NCBI GenBank assembly: GCA_003255025.1
Contig: QANY01007421.1
Location: 930,001 to 994,000 of the forward strand
Reading direction: 5' to 3'
DNA: 64,000 nt
Origin: Datisca glomerata
Lineage: Eukaryota; Streptophyta; Magnoliopsida; Cucurbitales; Datiscaceae
Positions 61,991 to 64,000 of this stretch are shown here, piece after piece. Within the stretch, counting starts at the first letter, position 1; every line of letters begins with the position of its first letter. The position numbers were made by a program, and so were the translations under genes. Under the pieces are notes generated by a model. It was not told where the DNA came from, did not search any database, and saw only the letters and a list, made by a program, of their open reading frames with translations.

Positions 61991-63016
61991 AGAGCAGGCA
62001 CGCCCAGGGAAAGTCTCAGCTAAGGGAATCTCGACGCTAGGGACAAGGATATCTACCAAGAATTGTCCTCGAAAGACACGGATAAGGCCCTCTGTTGAGT
62101 GCTTTAGCTCGAGGATTTCCCTGAATAAGAACACATTGATATGTGATAAAGGAAATGTCCTTTGACCAAGTACCAAAACCAAAGAAATTTAAAAAGGTAA
62201 ACCCCCAATGTATGGAAGGTTCGCCTGACTAGACCTCCTGAATAAAAGCACGCTCAAAAGCTTCATAAAGGTCGTGACAGGTCTGTAAGACCCTCGATCT
62301 ACAAAGGGGGCAACCCGCTTGACAAAATCAAGAGAGAAAGAGATAGACCAATGCCTTTTAAGGTCCACTTAAGTTCAGGATCACAAATAATCCCACAACT
62401 TGGGTTAGCAAAAGTTAGTAAGGATGTAACGCTCGACATAATAGTCAGAAGAACTATGCAACTCAGGATCAAGGTCTCATCCGGACCAAGTTAAAGCTCG
62501 ATTATGAAAAAAGAAACTCTATGTGCTCAAGGAATGCACGGGACAGAAGATAGGCAAAAATAGAGATAAATAAAGGAGCTAGAGGTAAATGAAGTTTATT
62601 TTTATTAATAAATAAAGGACTAGAAGTACAAGCGAAAGTATAAAAATATCCTCGGTTAAAAGGTGAACCTCTCTTAGGCTAACTTAAAAGTAAAAATCCG
62701 TATGGGACAGTGCTTACAGAATCTCCACAGCTTGCCTTAAAACTTTTGAGGTCTCGAGGACTTCGGTTGCTTTACCTCCCACTTAAGGAGAGAATGGAAG
62801 GAAGCTCTCGTCCTCGGGTTCAAGACAATCCAAAAAATGAACTGGTAGTAAGAGTTTGAGAAGTGATTGGAGAAAGGATCTTCTTGATGACCTTGTCGAA
62901 GTTTCTATCAGTTCTGTCAGTAGAATGGAGAATGGAGATACGGTGGAGTTCAGTGAATCTTCTGATAATAATAAAGGTGTTATGATGGCTTTTCCTGGAA
63001 AGCCATCACAACAACC

Positions 63017-64000
63017 ATGAAAATTTTAGTTTGGAATTTTCAAGGGCTGGGGAATGCCTCGACAATTCAAGCTTTGAAGGATGCTATATTTCTTCACAAT
63101 CCCCTTATTATTTGAAAGCTAGAACTGGTAGAGCTGAAATATTCATTAGAAGCTGGAAATATGATCTTTGGCATATTGTTGAGCCTCAGGGTTTGTCAGG
63201 AGATATCATTATCTGTTGGAGTAAAACTCTCAATGTAATTTCTTTTACCAGTACCCATAATGTTGTAGATTTGAACATTTCTAAAATTTGGAGGATTTCT
63301 CTTGTGTATGGGCATAGAGGTTATAGTATCAGTTCCTCTCATTTTGAAAATCTTCAAAACAGTAATATAGATCATTCATTACCTTGGATGGCAGCTGGTG
63401 ACTTTAATGATATGCTCAGTACGGATGAAAAAGATGGTGGTATGAGCTTTAATCGCAACATAGCCAGAAAATTTTAGAACTTTTGTCGAGTCTTGCAACT
63501 TCCTTGATGTCCATGCTATAGGTTGCTTCTTTACATGGAGAAAATGGGAGATCAAGGAAAAACTTCATCCAAGAGAGGCTTGATAGCGACCTAATCAATG
63601 AAGCATTTCTGGATAAATTTCCTCAAATAGAGGTCTTTGTCCCTCCATATATTGGCTTAAACCACAACATGCTTATCATTTCTTTATCTAAAAATAGAAT
63701 CGAATCTAGAAAGGGTCTTAAATTTGAAAGTAAGTGGTTCTTGGAGGACAGTTATGAGGAAACCTTTAAACAAGCTTGGTGTTCTGACAGTGCCATTTTG
63801 GAGATGGAAAACCTAATCAAGAAACTTAAGAATTGCAAGCTTGAACTGAGGAAGTGGAGCAACCACCTTAGGGGAAATCCTCATAACTGTCTTAGTGGAG
63901 CAACCACCTTAGTGGAGTAACTTGCTATGATCTCTGATGATAATGATGACAGCAGAAAAGCTAAAGTAAATATTAAGGTGAAAATAGGAGATATCTAAAA
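63017..64000 (+). mobile_element. LINE ORF2, 5' part (endonuclease), cut by the window end
   Basis: It starts MKILVWNFQGLGNASTIQAL, the beginning of the apurinic-type endonuclease of plant LINE ORF2. After a frame change it reads AEIFIRSWKYDLWHIVEPQG, GDIIICWSK and PWMAAGDFNDMLSTDEKDGG, which holds the conserved GDFN motif with a catalytic Asp and Asn. A stop at 63475 and frame changes at about 63115 and after 63480 make it inactive. Later frames keep LINE-like sequence (FLYLKIESNLERVLNLKVS) to the right edge, where reverse transcriptase would follow. ORF1 upstream (62700-63010) was not recognised. Confidence 0.8.

Larger units (their letters stand above)
58690..62700 (+). mobile_element. Gypsy-like LTR retrotransposon remnant with internal tandem arrays
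   Basis: Composition is richer in GC than the flanks. At 58980-59330 pyrimidine-rich sequence ending with TTTGCAGACGTTGAGGTCGTG looks like an LTR 3' part and leader. At 59510-60000 one frame reads DEVHDERENSPFPLSREELS and later EEIGYDENETRLWMARPP, a gag-like acidic and basic mix, with stops. Two tandem arrays follow (60870-61420, 61421-61990), as in the long untranslated regions of some plant Gypsy elements. No reverse transcriptase was found. Placement in Gypsy is an inference. Confidence 0.4.

Overview
This is nuclear DNA from a flowering plant, most likely a eudicot. It is AT-rich, its genes have GT-AG introns, and it carries plant-specific gene families (an isoprenylated HMA metallochaperone and an INDETERMINATE DOMAIN transcription factor). 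It is crowded with plant transposons: Copia, Gypsy-like, LINE, MULE, CACTA, PIF/Harbinger-like and foldback. No bacterial-style operon, CRISPR array, tRNA or rRNA gene was seen. Only one gene looks fully intact, a HIPP metallochaperone gene at 617-1362 on the minus strand. All family names come from recognising motifs by eye; no database search was run.

Layout. (1) 1-3241: the HIPP gene and intergenic DNA. (2) 3242-15290: an IDD zinc-finger gene (minus strand) cut in two by a foldback element at 3464-14905. That element was itself invaded by a 7.2-kb MULE (5366-12552, 9-bp target duplication, about 320-bp terminal inverted repeats, carrying a broken RRM gene fragment) and by a PIF/Harbinger-like element (13093-14863, TTA duplication). 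(3) 16-31 kb: a LINE remnant, then three CACTA-type elements with diagnostic CACTA ends (17905-19793, 20363-24206, and 25376 to about 28793). The third carries spliced-looking pieces of a receptor-like kinase gene and of a UTP7/WDR46-type U3 snoRNP gene. Around it lie degraded transposase-like fragments. (4) 31-43 kb: LTR remnants, a long-arm MITE, and two head-to-head arrays of a GTATTTGGTGAA motif around a Copia-type LTR and further inverted repeats. (5) 44.3-48.2 kb: a dead Copia pol on the minus strand, then a tandem array with a period near 123 bp (48.5-49.5 kb). (6) 50.6-57.7 kb: the last three exons of a ribosomal protein eL30 gene, with a complete but inactive Copia element (51134-57139) in the intron between the first two. 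(7) 57.7-62.7 kb: Gypsy-like LTR and internal remnants with 45-bp and about 87-bp arrays. (8) 63.0-64.0 kb: the 5' part of a LINE ORF2 running off the window.

The host genes do not form a pathway. What links the window is transposon action on host genes: one gene split in its coding sequence, one with its intron enlarged by a retrotransposon, and at least three captured as exon fragments. Two observations gave target duplications that can be checked by eye. Removing 3464-14905 plus one copy of ATCTAA restores one continuous IDD reading frame. Removing 5366-12552 plus one copy of TAAAATTAA restores an uninterrupted repeat unit of the foldback element.
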